Below, piece after piece: positions 10,215-17,825 of a DNA stretch of 64,000 bases. This DNA comes from JAZKIX01 sp040384645. GTDB lineage: Bacteria; Pseudomonadota; Gammaproteobacteria; Burkholderiales; Burkholderiaceae_D. Positions within the stretch are counted from its first letter, which is position 1; every line of letters starts with the position of its first letter. Made by a program: the position numbers and the translations under genes. The notes under the pieces were generated by a model that was not told the DNA's origin, searched no databases, and was given only the letters and a program-made list of their open reading frames with translations. The stretch covers positions 1 to 64,000 of the forward strand of contig JAZKIX010000070.1 of NCBI GenBank assembly GCA_040384645.1, given 5' to 3'.

Positions 10215-10367
10215 TCACTCAATGACACAGTGCGCGACCAAGGGCGGCATCTTGCCGATGTAACACTCCAGCTTGCAATCACGTAAAGCGACGCCGGCTA
10301 CTGTCATGCGGTCGAAACGGCCCGGATGTTCGGTCCAGGATTCATCAACAACTTGATATGCAGACAT
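10215..10367 (-). CDS. Small ORF (50 aa) upstream of the NRPS-PKS gene, function unknown
   Basis: This 51-codon frame reads from ATG at 10367 to TGA at 10215 and encodes a peptide starting MSAYQVVDESWTEHPGRFDR and ending in LVAHCVIE. It lies 270 bp upstream of the NRPS-PKS on the same strand. The composition is protein-like (aromatic residues, three cysteines, balanced charge), but I recognise no family, and it does not resemble MbtH. The ribosome site is weak. It could be a real small gene or the tail of a decayed one. Confidence 0.35.
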   Translation of the reverse strand: MSAYQVVDESWTEHPGRFDRMTVAGVALRDCKLECYIGKMPPLVAHCVIE

Positions 10368-10841
10368 CGGCCATCAACCAAGTACCCCATAGCATGCGGA
10401 ATGTCGAATATTTCAACCACGTCATTGGCCCCAGCGATGAGATGGAACGCTCAGTGGCAATATGGGTGTCGTTAGAGGCAACAGAAGGAAGTAACGGGCG
10501 CTTTGAGAATTATTTTTTAGCCTGCATGGCATTGGCAAAAATTGTGGCAGACAGACTGTTACCCTGTGCCGAATGCGATAGATTTGGCATGTAATGAGCG
10601 CTGCCCATTGCGATGCGATTAGCGCCTAATGTCTGCATGATTTGCCAGACATGAGGGAGTCGGCCATTCACCGGCAGACCCGGCTCAATTTTGCAATTCA
10701 AAATATTTACATTTACTGATAGGTCAGCTATGCAAATTATTAGGTACTTGTAAAGGTGTGACAGGGTTTTCTAATAGCATCGCAGTCGGTCTGGATAGCT
10801 GTATGCAACAGTGGGCTCAGCTTGGTAGCTCCAAATAAAAA
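10368..10841. other. Intergenic stretch, no gene recognised
   Basis: About 470 bp between the 50-aa ORF and the terminator of the HPF-like gene. Short open frames on both strands lack ribosome sites and recognisable similarity. The base composition is AT-richer than in neighbouring genes. Confidence 0.4.
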
Positions 10842-10859
10842 GTCCGGCCTTGGCCGGAC
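10842..10859 (-). terminator. Rho-independent terminator of the HPF-like gene
   Basis: A GTCCGGCC/GGCCGGAC perfect 8-bp stem with a 2-nt loop is followed on the minus strand by CTTTTTATTT. It begins about 20 bp after the stop codon of the minus-strand HPF-like gene. Confidence 0.85.
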
Positions 10860-10881
10860 ATGATTTGATTCAAGCCACTGC

Positions 10882-11244
10882 TTACTCCACTTCGTCTTCT
10901 TCGACTGTGGCGACCAGCTTACTGGCTTTGGCACTGTCATTAATCCTGCCCAGCGTACTGACAATTGACCGTTTTAATTTTTCCGCAGCGCCATGAATTG
11001 CCTGATGCATATTGTTTGCATGATCGCTTGCGGCAATCGGCGAATGGCCTTCTAAACGCGCTTCCATCAGACAACGATGCGCACCATTGGTGGACTTGTG
11101 ATCGTTGACTTCACTAAGATGGACTTCGACACGCGTGATATGTTCACTAAGCCGGCTGAGCACATCTCTCACTACCGATTCCACGTGTTCAGTCAGCGGT
11201 TCGCGAATGGTAATGGTGTTATCCGTGTTGGTCTGAATTTGCAT
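10882..11244 (-). CDS. HPF/RaiA-like ribosome-associated (S30AE) protein
   Basis: A 120-residue protein starting MQIQTNTDNTI, resembling the N-terminal domain of hibernation-promoting factor/RaiA, which binds the 30S decoding site and shuts down translation under stress. Supporting features are the alternating beta-alpha pattern, the segment ITRVEVHLSEVNDHK, and the segment CLMEARLEGHSPIAASDHANNMHQAIHGAAEKLKRSI, which mirrors the HPF family's second strand and helix. The C-terminus is acidic (EEDEVE) and the long-HPF dimerisation domain is absent. A clear AGGAG lies 8 nt before the ATG at 11244, so longer in-frame starts are rejected. The gene is divergent from an Hsp20 gene and ends in its own terminator. 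Confidence 0.75.
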   Translation of the reverse strand: MQIQTNTDNTITIREPLTEHVESVVRDVLSRLSEHITRVEVHLSEVNDHKSTNGAHRCLMEARLEGHSPIAASDHANNMHQAIHGAAEKLKRSIVSTLGRINDSAKASKLVATVEEDEVE

Positions 11245-11710
11245 AATATGTACTCCTGAATGTGAATCTTGAATTTTTAAATACGGTATCGATCTGAAAC
11301 GAAATCCAGCCAAAGCACTGCATAATTCATATTTAACGGTGCATGCTGTGTCTGCTGTCGAGTGGATAACAAAGCAGGCTCCTTTTCACGCGCTCCCTTC
11401 CGTTTGTATTGGAGGAAAAATACCAGCATGCCCGCACGATCAAATCTGCTCTGTTCGTTAGCGAACCCATCAAATAATTTATTGGTTTATCTTTTGGTTT
11501 GCCTAATGCGGACGATCTTTGAAAAAGATCAAACTCGATATCAAAACTCTCTGCAACACAGATTCGATAAATCTGCCTCAGCATGCCATTGCATTCATAA
11601 AAAATTCAAATTCGCTCTTGAAAACTAAAACAGCGCTCGTATATCTGAGTCAGCGGATGCTCACGGAGAGGTCCGCACCAACCTATCGCTTTACCTTAAA
11701 AGGATATCTT
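11245..11710. other. Divergent intergenic region between the HPF-like and Hsp20 genes
   Basis: A region of 466 bp holding the 5' ends of two divergent stress genes. The only convincing element is the sigma-32-like -35 box near 11618. Long open frames crossing it are upstream extensions of the Hsp20 frame without ribosome sites. Confidence 0.5.
11618..11646 (+). promoter_or_regulatory. Candidate heat-shock (sigma-32) promoter for the Hsp20 gene
   Basis: An exact CTTGAAA -35 box at 11618-11624 is followed after 12-13 bp by CTCGTATAT, an imperfect match to the CCCCATnT -10 box. It lies about 65 bp upstream of the Hsp20 start, where such a promoter would be expected. Confidence 0.45.
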
Positions 11711-12166
11711 ATGCGTACTTACGACTTCACTCCCCTGTATCGTTCCGGCGTTGGCTTTGACCGTTTGGCGCAATTGTTTGATGACGCTCAACGTGCGCAG
11801 GCTACCCCTAGCTACCCGCCATACAATATTGAACTGCTGGCCGAAAATAAGTACCGGATTACGATGGCAGTCGCAGGATTTGACCGCTCCGAAATCGATA
11901 TCGAGACTGAGCGCGAAACACTGAAAATCGTCGGCCGCAAGCAAAGAACAGAACCGGAACGCACCTTCCTGCATCGCGGTATCGGCGAACGCGATTTTGA
12001 ACACCGCTTTCAATTGGCGGACCATTTAAAAGTGGTCGATGCCAAGATCGATAACGGCCTGCTCTTCATCGATCTGGTGCGCGAAATTCCCGAAGCCTTG
12101 AAGCCGCGCAAAATCGTTATCAACGGCGGTGAAAACGTACATGTGCTGGAACGCCAAGTCGCCTAG
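11711..12166 (+). CDS. Small heat-shock protein, Hsp20/IbpA type
   Basis: A 151-residue alpha-crystallin-domain chaperone that holds unfolding proteins for DnaK/ClpB. The N-terminus MRTYDFTPLYRSGVGFDRL is nearly the IbpA signature. The core follows (PPYNIELLAENKYRITMAVAGF, RTFLHRGIGERDFEHRFQLADHLKV, NGLLFIDLVREIPE), and the C-terminal IVI (KPRKIVINGG) resembles the I-x-I oligomerisation tail. The ATG at 11711 has AAAGGA upstream and gives the family start; an in-frame upstream extension is rejected. Heat-shock control is suggested by the CTTGAAA box. The Shine-Dalgarno lies in a short CCTTAAAAGG palindrome that could weakly hide it at low temperature. Confidence 0.93.
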   Translation: MRTYDFTPLYRSGVGFDRLAQLFDDAQRAQATPSYPPYNIELLAENKYRITMAVAGFDRSEIDIETERETLKIVGRKQRTEPERTFLHRGIGERDFEHRFQLADHLKVVDAKIDNGLLFIDLVREIPEALKPRKIVINGGENVHVLERQVA

Positions 12167-12212
12167 TCTTAAGCCCTAGCGCCAGAAACGCGAAGGCATA
12201 CACCACCATATT

Positions 12213-12260
12213 CGCAGCCCTTGCGTCATGCAATCGATCCATTGCAGCGCGAGGGCTGCG
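12213..12260 (+). terminator. Long hairpin between the Hsp20 and FrnE-like genes
   Basis: The arms CGCAGCCCTTGCG (12213-12225) and CGCGAGGGCTGCG (12248-12260) pair over 13 bp with one G-U. The loop contains a further TGCAAT/ATTGCA stem. There is no T-run after it, so it may be a terminator, an mRNA stabiliser or a processing site. Confidence 0.5.
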
Positions 12261-12285
12261 TCACATCTGTAGAGAAAACATTCCA

Positions 12286-12933
12286 ATGAAAAACGTCATG
12301 AAAATTGATTTTGTATTCGACGTATCTTGTCCGTGGTGCGTGATTGGCTTGAAATCGCTGGAGCAGGCGTTAACGCGGCTGGGCGATGAAGTCACAGCTG
12401 AATTGCATTTTCAACCGTTTGAACTGAATCCAAAAATGGGGCCGCTAGGTCAAGACATTGGCGAACACTTGGCCGAAAAATATGGCGCGACCGAAGCGCA
12501 AACCCATAGCACGCGCGAAGCAATCAAGGCGCGCGGTGCGGCACTGGGTTTCATCTTCAATATGGAACAACGCGGCCGTATCTACAACACCTTCGACGCG
12601 CATCGGCTATTGCATTGGGCCGGGCTGGAAGGCAAGCAACATGCACTATCGAATGCCTTGTTTGAAGCCTATTTCAGCAACGGCGAAAACCCCGGTGATC
12701 ATCAGGTACTCATCTGCGCGGCAGAAAAAATTGGCCTTGATCCGATCCGCGCCCAAGCGATTTTGTCGAGCGATACCTTCGCGTATGAAGTACGGCAAGA
12801 ACAAGAGTTCTATCGTCAGCAAGGTATCAATTCCGTCCCTGCCATTATCATCAATGAACGGCATTTGATATCGGGCGGCCAACCGGTGGAAGTGTTTGAA
12901 CAAGCGCTACGAAAAATTGCGGCGGACGGCTGA
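12286..12933 (+). CDS. DsbA-family oxidoreductase, FrnE-like
   Basis: A 215-residue thioredoxin-fold protein of the DsbA/FrnE (2-hydroxychromene-2-carboxylate isomerase-like) group. It has no signal peptide and is therefore cytoplasmic. The redox motif CPWC follows FVFDVSCPWCVIGLKSL at residues 10-20. Family segments include FQPFELNPKMGP, NTFDAHRLLHWAGLEG, and near the end the cis-proline loop GINSVPAIIINERHLISGGQ. FrnE homologues act as dithiol-disulfide isomerases and are linked to oxidative stress. It lies downstream of the Hsp20 gene after a long hairpin, so cotranscription is uncertain. The start at 12286 has GAGAAA upstream; MKID four codons later is an alternative. Confidence 0.88.
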   Translation: MKNVMKIDFVFDVSCPWCVIGLKSLEQALTRLGDEVTAELHFQPFELNPKMGPLGQDIGEHLAEKYGATEAQTHSTREAIKARGAALGFIFNMEQRGRIYNTFDAHRLLHWAGLEGKQHALSNALFEAYFSNGENPGDHQVLICAAEKIGLDPIRAQAILSSDTFAYEVRQEQEFYRQQGINSVPAIIINERHLISGGQPVEVFEQALRKIAADG

Positions 12934-12978
12934 GCATGATTGTTCGCACAGCCAGAATTGCTAATCCCGCCTGCCTTG

Positions 12979-14229
12979 TTACGGTTGAAGTCCGGCTGCT
13001 GCCGGCGCCAATAAATCTGCCCGGGGGAAATCCCATCCAGGAATAAAACGCGAACATTCCCGATTCTTAAAATCGGCAAAATTGAAGCTGGAAAAATTCT
13101 TTACCATGCTTGATCCGAAGCGGCTATCCGATGCCTCGGTTTCATTCAGCGATGGCGCACGTGCAAACCGCAGCCACGCTTCGAAATGACAATTTTCATT
13201 TTTCATTTTGCGCAAGGATTCCAGGTTGCCTTGCTCCTGTGACACAAATACTATCGCTGTAGTGCCCTGCGCTTGAGACACACCTTCCGCCAAGCTGGCC
13301 GGGCATCCGGCTACCGGCAAGACTGCGGGTGCCAGACTTAACACACCACGCCGCAATGCATAAGTGCCCGCCGCATCATCGCGTTCAATTGATACGAAGG
13401 ACCAGCAAAAAGGATTGGTGGGAAAGGCTGACATCGACGCATCGAGCACCTCGCTTGCCGGCGCTTGCGCTTGCAACATTTGCGCCACGCTTAGCTTGGC
13501 TTGATTCGATGCCAAGCCTTGCATGCCAACGAAACCCATACTCAGCACAATCCCGGTAATCAAGGCACTTTTACCTCGCGAATCAGACGTGCGCTGTAGC
13601 GCAACGATCGCGATTGCCAGCAATACCAGCGCGATCAAGGATGGCCACAATAAGAACCCCCTGATCGTAAAAAATACCAACACACCGAGCATCAAGCCAG
13701 CGATCAACGCTTTCAATCCCGTGCGTCGTAGCGTCATCAGTAGCGGCATACCAAACGCGATCCAAAACACCGGCTCAAGAATAAAAACCATATCACCATA
13801 AAGCCAGCGCGAATCAAATGGATGGAAGGGATGAATCCCGTACGAATTCAGGTAGTCCATCAGCAGATGGAGCACTAATCCCAGAACAACCGTGACAACC
13901 AATCCCATGCGGGCACTGCCGCTTTCGCTTAATAACTTGCGCGCGGACGGCCAGCACAACCAGAGCATCGCCCACAATAAAAACGCTTGTGGGATTGCGT
14001 ACAGCAAGGTATGCGTGTGGCCGCGGTGATGCAGCAAATAGCCCAGCGGGGCCGATATCAGCGGCGTCAGAAATAAATCGAGATCGGGGAAATTGCTGGC
14101 GACCCAGCAGGCAAATAGCAATAAGCCGCGGCGGGTACTCTGACGCTCGTGATCAGGTTCCGGCGCCAAGCTGCGCTGCACCAGTTCGCCGACGGCTAGG
14201 CCGATGAGGGAGTGGGTAAGGTTATCCAT
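12979..14229 (-). CDS. YdjM-like inner-membrane metal-dependent hydrolase (DUF457)
   Basis: A 416-residue membrane protein beginning MDNLTHSLIGLAVGEL, the hallmark of the YdjM/DUF457 family. Conserved histidine/aspartate motifs are visible: NFPDLDLF, HHRGHTHTLLYAIP, HLLMDYLNSYGIHPFHPF, RWLYGDMVFILEP. Four to six membrane segments occupy the middle, and the C-terminal 150 residues form a soluble part. Family members are annotated as membrane-bound metal-dependent hydrolases of unknown substrate; E. coli YdjM is under LexA control. The ATG at 14229 is chosen because the 42-residue upstream extension is not protein-like. It converges with the FrnE-like gene. Confidence 0.85.
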   Translation of the reverse strand: MDNLTHSLIGLAVGELVQRSLAPEPDHERQSTRRGLLLFACWVASNFPDLDLFLTPLISAPLGYLLHHRGHTHTLLYAIPQAFLLWAMLWLCWPSARKLLSESGSARMGLVVTVVLGLVLHLLMDYLNSYGIHPFHPFDSRWLYGDMVFILEPVFWIAFGMPLLMTLRRTGLKALIAGLMLGVLVFFTIRGFLLWPSLIALVLLAIAIVALQRTSDSRGKSALITGIVLSMGFVGMQGLASNQAKLSVAQMLQAQAPASEVLDASMSAFPTNPFCWSFVSIERDDAAGTYALRRGVLSLAPAVLPVAGCPASLAEGVSQAQGTTAIVFVSQEQGNLESLRKMKNENCHFEAWLRFARAPSLNETEASDSRFGSSMVKNFSSFNFADFKNRECSRFIPGWDFPRADLLAPAAAGLQP

Positions 14230-14645
14230 AGTGATCCTGTTAATGCACCAATTGCAATTCCAAATGCTCTCTACGGCATATTTGCAGTAACACCGCTCAA
14301 ATCGCGAGGGTTTGACATATCTGGGCGCATTGAGCCAAAGCCATGTTTTAGACACCTATTATACTGGCTGGTGTATTTTAAACGCCCCAATGAATTCCAG
14401 CGGGTAACGGCATATTTGGCATGATACTCCCTATTTTTATTGAATTCGCAGGGAGTGCAACGTAGCAAATAGTTGCAGCCTGGATAGTTAAAAAGTATGC
14501 AACTGACCCCGTTCCGCAACGCGCCCTACGATTGCGACTTGCTTCGGCTTCGCCAAAACCAAGTAATGTTTCAATCACACATGAAATTGGTTCTTGATAG
14601 AAACAGTCATTCCGCCCGACGGCCTACCCAGTGGCTCCCGCGGGG
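14230..14645. other. Intergenic stretch holding repeat copy 2
   Basis: About 416 bp between the YdjM-like gene and the end of the LysR gene. Besides the 80-bp repeat at 14357-14434 nothing gene-like is visible. Confidence 0.4.
14357..14434 (+). repeat. 80-bp intergenic repeat, copy 2 of 8
   Basis: Begins TATTATACTGGCTGGTGTATTTT (5' hairpin) and ends ATGATACTCCCTAT. It lies upstream of the YdjM-like gene and points away from it. Confidence 0.8.
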
Positions 14646-15616
14646 TCATGCTTGTAACCTTGCCCGTAAAAAATCGATCATGACACGTACCTTGTAAGGA
14701 AGGTAGGTGCGACTTGGGTAGACGACCCAAGCCGCCGTGTCGAAGGTCGTCGCCGTAGCGGCGTAACTGGGGAATAGCTGCACAAGAGAACCGTTGACCA
14801 ACGCATCAGANNNNNNNNNNAGATTCGCGATATGCTCGCGGATGAACCGCTCGTATGCTTCGGCGAACGTGTAGCGGGGCTTGTCGCCCCACGCGAGCGC
14901 GTCGAGCCTTTCGAGCCATTGCCGATAGCGGCGCTCAGCAGTGAGCCGGCAGGAGACAGCGTCAAATCGCCCTTGATCGGCACACTGTACTCGCGGCCAT
15001 CTGCATCACGAAATAACCAGCGGGTGCGGTAGGCGCGCAGGTTAAAGAGCAGCACTTTGTACTGCATCAGGTCTGCGGGCTCGCTTATCGGTGGATGTCG
15101 GACCAAGTAATCAGGGCTGGCATACACACCGTAGTGCGTGTCCATGAGTTTGGCAGTTACCAGATCGCCTTCGATCATCGGTGCCAGTCGGATTGCCAGA
15201 TCGATACCCTCGGATACCAAATTCAGGTTGGTATCGCTGAACACGCATTCAACTTTCAACTCTGGATAACGATCTCGAAATGCGCCCAGTAACGGCACGA
15301 TACAGACCTGTCCAAATGTGACCGACGCAGTGAGCCTCAGCAGCCCACGCGGTGCACTGCTCACTTGTGCTGCCGCTTCGCGTGCGTGCTCCAGTTCGTC
15401 AAGCAATGGCTCAATACGCGCCAGATAAATCCCGCCCGCTTCAGTCAAGGTCATAGAGCGTGTGCTGCGCTGGAATAGACGCAAGCCCAATTCGGCTTCT
15501 AGATCGGCCACTGCCCGCGAGACCGACGACGGATCGCTATTTCGCTCTTTGGCCACCGCAGCGAAGCTACCACAGCGCGCGACAGCGACCAGCAACGTTA
15601 GGCTTTCAAGGTTCAT
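14646..15616 (-). CDS. LysR-family transcriptional regulator, interrupted by a gap and a foreign segment
   Basis: The N-terminal helix-turn-helix is clear (MNLESLTLLVAVARCGSFAA, then DPSSVSRAVADLEAELGLRLFQRSTRSMTLTEAG), followed by the substrate-binding domain with FSDTNLNLVSEGIDLAIRLAP and GDLTLSPAGSLLSAA. After this the frame no longer reads as LysR. A different protein-like frame fills 14821-14945, then a 10-N gap. Beyond the gap the true C-terminus resumes in another frame (DALVNGSLVQLFPSYAAT ... YKVRVMIDFLRARLQA, stop at 14646). About 13 family residues are missing. The gene is divergent from the AhpD-like gene and probably regulates it. The break is either a real insertion or a mis-joined contig end. 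Confidence 0.8.
14821..14945 (-). pseudogene. Tyrosine-recombinase-like fragment inside the LysR gene
   Basis: On the minus strand, in a frame different from LysR, the segment next to the gap encodes AERRYRQWLERLDALAWG, then a stretch rich in TFAEAYERF and ending REHIANL. This pattern (helix, W-G, T-x-x-E-A-x-x-R-F, EH) resembles the start of the core-binding domain of phage-type integrases. It has no start codon, catalytic domain or stop, so it is a fragment. It may be an insertion remnant or a contig-end artefact. Confidence 0.45.
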
Positions 15617-15640
15617 TCATGAATTATCCGCACGAATGAA
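15612..15640. promoter_or_regulatory. Candidate LysR operator in the divergent promoter region
   Basis: An inverted repeat TTCATTC ... GAATGAA with 15 bp between the arms overlaps the LysR start codon and faces the AhpD-like gene. An inner palindrome, ATTCATGAAT, overlaps the left arm. This position fits autoregulation plus control of the divergent gene. Confidence 0.35.
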
Positions 15641-15755
15641 GTGCACATCAACCTATTTATCTATAAATTTATCATCATTAATATGTGCGCTAAGCACAAC
15701 ACTAAATGGTCGTTGGCGAATACCCCCTGACTTTTAATTTCTAAGGCAACTGATC

Positions 15756-16337
15756 ATGACCACCTTCATTTCCTACACTCTCGACAATGCCCCGGAAGCG
15801 TCAAAATCCAAACTCGCCGAGGTCGCCAAGGCGTGGAGCTTCGTTCCGAAGCTCCACGGCAATCTGGCGGAAAGCCCGCTAGCGCTAACCGCCTATGACA
15901 CGCTCTTTGGTCTGGTCGCCATGCAGTCGACCCTGACGCCAATCGAGCAGCAGGTGGCATACCAAGCGATCAACGTATTCCATCAATGTGAATATTGCAC
16001 GGCTGGTCACACCTATCTTTCACGGTCTGTGAAGATGGATGAGGCTACCATTGCCGCTCTACGCACCGGCACGCTAATTGCCGACGCCAAGCTACAGGCG
16101 TTGCACACGTTTACCCAAGCCGTGGTGCGCGAGCGTGGATTTGTCAGTGATGCAGGGGTTGACGCGTTCATCGCTGCAGGCTTCACCAAGGCCCAGGTGC
16201 TCGAAGTCGTAACGATTGTCGCCACCAAAACCATTTCTAACTACACCAATCACCTGACGAAGACGCCGAGAGAAGCATTCATGGCGGATCCAGCACTGGG
16301 TTGGGTCGCGCCGCGCAATCGCGCAAAGGCGACTTGA
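15756..16337 (+). CDS. Carboxymuconolactone decarboxylase / AhpD-like protein
   Basis: A 193-residue helical protein of the CMD/AhpD-like superfamily, many members of which are peroxidase-related. The redox signature is visible as HQCEYCTAGHTYL (C-x-x-C-x-x-x-H near residue 80), followed by an AhpD-like helix (AKLQALHTFTQAVVRERGFV) and FTKAQVLEVVTIVATKTISNYTNHL. A ribosome site (AAGGCA) precedes the ATG at 15756. It is divergent from the LysR gene, a standard regulator-target layout, and followed by a dehydrogenase gene. The substrate is unknown; a role in thiol-dependent peroxide handling is inferred from the family. Confidence 0.87.
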   Translation: MTTFISYTLDNAPEASKSKLAEVAKAWSFVPKLHGNLAESPLALTAYDTLFGLVAMQSTLTPIEQQVAYQAINVFHQCEYCTAGHTYLSRSVKMDEATIAALRTGTLIADAKLQALHTFTQAVVRERGFVSDAGVDAFIAAGFTKAQVLEVVTIVATKTISNYTNHLTKTPREAFMADPALGWVAPRNRAKAT

Positions 16338-16448
16338 AGCAGACACGCAGCTCAAACCTGGCATGGAGCCCGGTTTGTTGAAGCTATCCCGGTAGTTCAG
16401 TGTGCCTGCTAATGGTGCCTGAACCCCCTATTTTTCGACGGAAAATTT

Positions 16449-17311
16449 ATGAAACGAATTGCATTTCTAGGTATGGGCGCCATGGGTTCGCGCATGGCTG
16501 TACACCTCATCAAAGCGGCTACCACGTCACAGTATGGAATCGCGATCCGGTCAAGGCTGCACCGCTAATTCACCAAGGCGCATTACTCGCCGATACACCC
16601 CGCGCCGCGGCTCAGGATGCTGATTTCGTGTTCAGTATGGTCCGGGACGATTGCGCGGCTCATGAAGTCTGGCTGGATGACCAAACTGGGGCGGTGGCCG
16701 CACTCAAGCCCGGCGCGATCGCGATCGAATGCTCTACCACTACGCCCGCCTGGGTGAAGCAGCTTGCCCAATTTGTTCACGCTCGCGGCGCACAGTTGCT
16801 GGATGCCCCGGTGGCCGGCTCACGGCCGCAAGCGGACGCAGCTCAACTCATATTTATGGTCGGCGGAGAGCAAAGCGCTTTTGAACAAGCTTGCCCCATT
16901 CTGAGCACAATGGCAGCGAAAGTTATGCATGTAGGCGCTGTCAGCCAAGGTGCAATCCTCAAGCTCGCGGTCAATACGCTATTTGCGGCGCAAGTTCAAA
17001 GTATGGCCGAACTATTAGGTTTTCTCGTCCGCAACGGGTACGTGGCCGAAAACGCGGCCGAATTGCTAAGTCAATTCCCGATAGTAGCGCCACCGATTGC
17101 AGGCGTGGCGAAGACGATGGCAACGAAGCACACTGCGCCAATGTTCACGATTGACCTTATCGAAAAAGACTTGGGTTACATAATCGCCACGGCTCACTCT
17201 AGCGGCTCTGAGTTGCCAGGTGCTGCAACTACGAGGTCGGCTTTCCAACGTGCGCAGAACGTAGGGCTAGGAAGCGCAAACTTCAGTAGCCTGGCGGCGG
17301 TATTCGCGTAA
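16449..17311 (+). pseudogene. NAD(P)-binding 3-hydroxyisobutyrate dehydrogenase-type enzyme, frameshifted
   Basis: The gene starts at ATG 16449 as MKRIAFLGMGAMGSRMAVHLIKA, a standard dinucleotide-binding fold of the beta-hydroxyacid dehydrogenase family. At about 16515 one base is missing (AAAGC-GGCTAC). The protein then continues in the next frame with GYHVTVWNRDPVKAAP. All later family marks are intact: ECSTTTPAWV, LDAPVAGSRPQADAAQLIFMVGG (substrate loop), GAILKLAVNTLFAAQ with the catalytic lysine, and FTIDLIEKDLGYIIATA. Without the single-base change it would be about 287 residues, normal for the family. It follows the AhpD-like gene. It is either a recent pseudogene or a sequencing error; the rest of the frame shows no decay, which favours the latter. 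Confidence 0.8.
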
Positions 17312-17483
17312 GCATATGCCTGTATCAATGCACATATGATGGGCGCAAGTTATTTTCCTCTTAGTTTGAGCTACACCCTATCCTGATGTAAGAATGGCCG
17401 AGATTGATCAGTCAGGATAGTCTTGTTGGGGAAGCAGGGTGCAGTCCGAATGTACTTAAAACAGACCCATGTCCCTCATTGCA

Positions 17484-17825
17484 TCAGTCCTTTCCGTTCG
17501 CATATCCATTGCCATCGTATGCAATTGCACTGACTTTTCCTTGATCAAACGTAATCCGGCAATCAGGGCCATCAGGCGTCATATCAGCAATAATAATTGC
17601 ATGGTCCGATTGCGGCAGTCGGGTGTATCGCAGACCAGGTCGTTTCGCTTTAGTGACCAACGCATCTTCTGTTTGGCCAAGCGCTTGCTGCGTACATAAG
17701 GTGGCCACAAACCGCCAACTATCTACTATTTCATAAATAAAGTTACCGCCCCATAAAACGATGGCAATCCCAAGCAACCATCCCAAACTTTTCTTATGGC
17801 GCGCACTGATCATCATAGCTTGCAT
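17484..17825 (-). CDS. Small single-pass membrane protein, unknown function
   Basis: A 113-residue protein with a basic N-terminus (SARHKKS) and one membrane segment (LGWLLGIAIVLWGGNFIYEIV), then a soluble part with two cysteines (ATLCTQQAL, DGPDCRITF). No family is recognised. Its start overlaps the 3' end of the transglutaminase-like gene by about 30 bp, and a good GGAG precedes the ATG at 17825. Translational coupling with the upstream gene is likely. By position it is the last gene of the surface-protein locus starting at 29387. Confidence 0.65.
   Translation of the reverse strand: MQAMMISARHKKSLGWLLGIAIVLWGGNFIYEIVDSWRFVATLCTQQALGQTEDALVTKAKRPGLRYTRLPQSDHAIIIADMTPDGPDCRITFDQGKVSAIAYDGNGYANGKD

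Noticed and set aside
10358..10594. 78-codon plus-strand ORF in the region upstream of the NRPS-PKS
   Set aside because: No ribosome site, no recognisable family, and it overlaps the start of the opposite-strand 50-aa ORF.
15655..15730. Possible ninth copy of the 80-bp repeat (GTGCGCTAAGCAC and AATACCCCCT)
   Set aside because: The middle and tail resemble the family, but the 5' hairpin is absent; too weak to count.
16385..16432. Possible hairpin GTTCAG..CTGAAC between the AhpD-like and dehydrogenase genes
   Set aside because: Only about 6 bp pair and no T-run follows; not convincing as a terminator.
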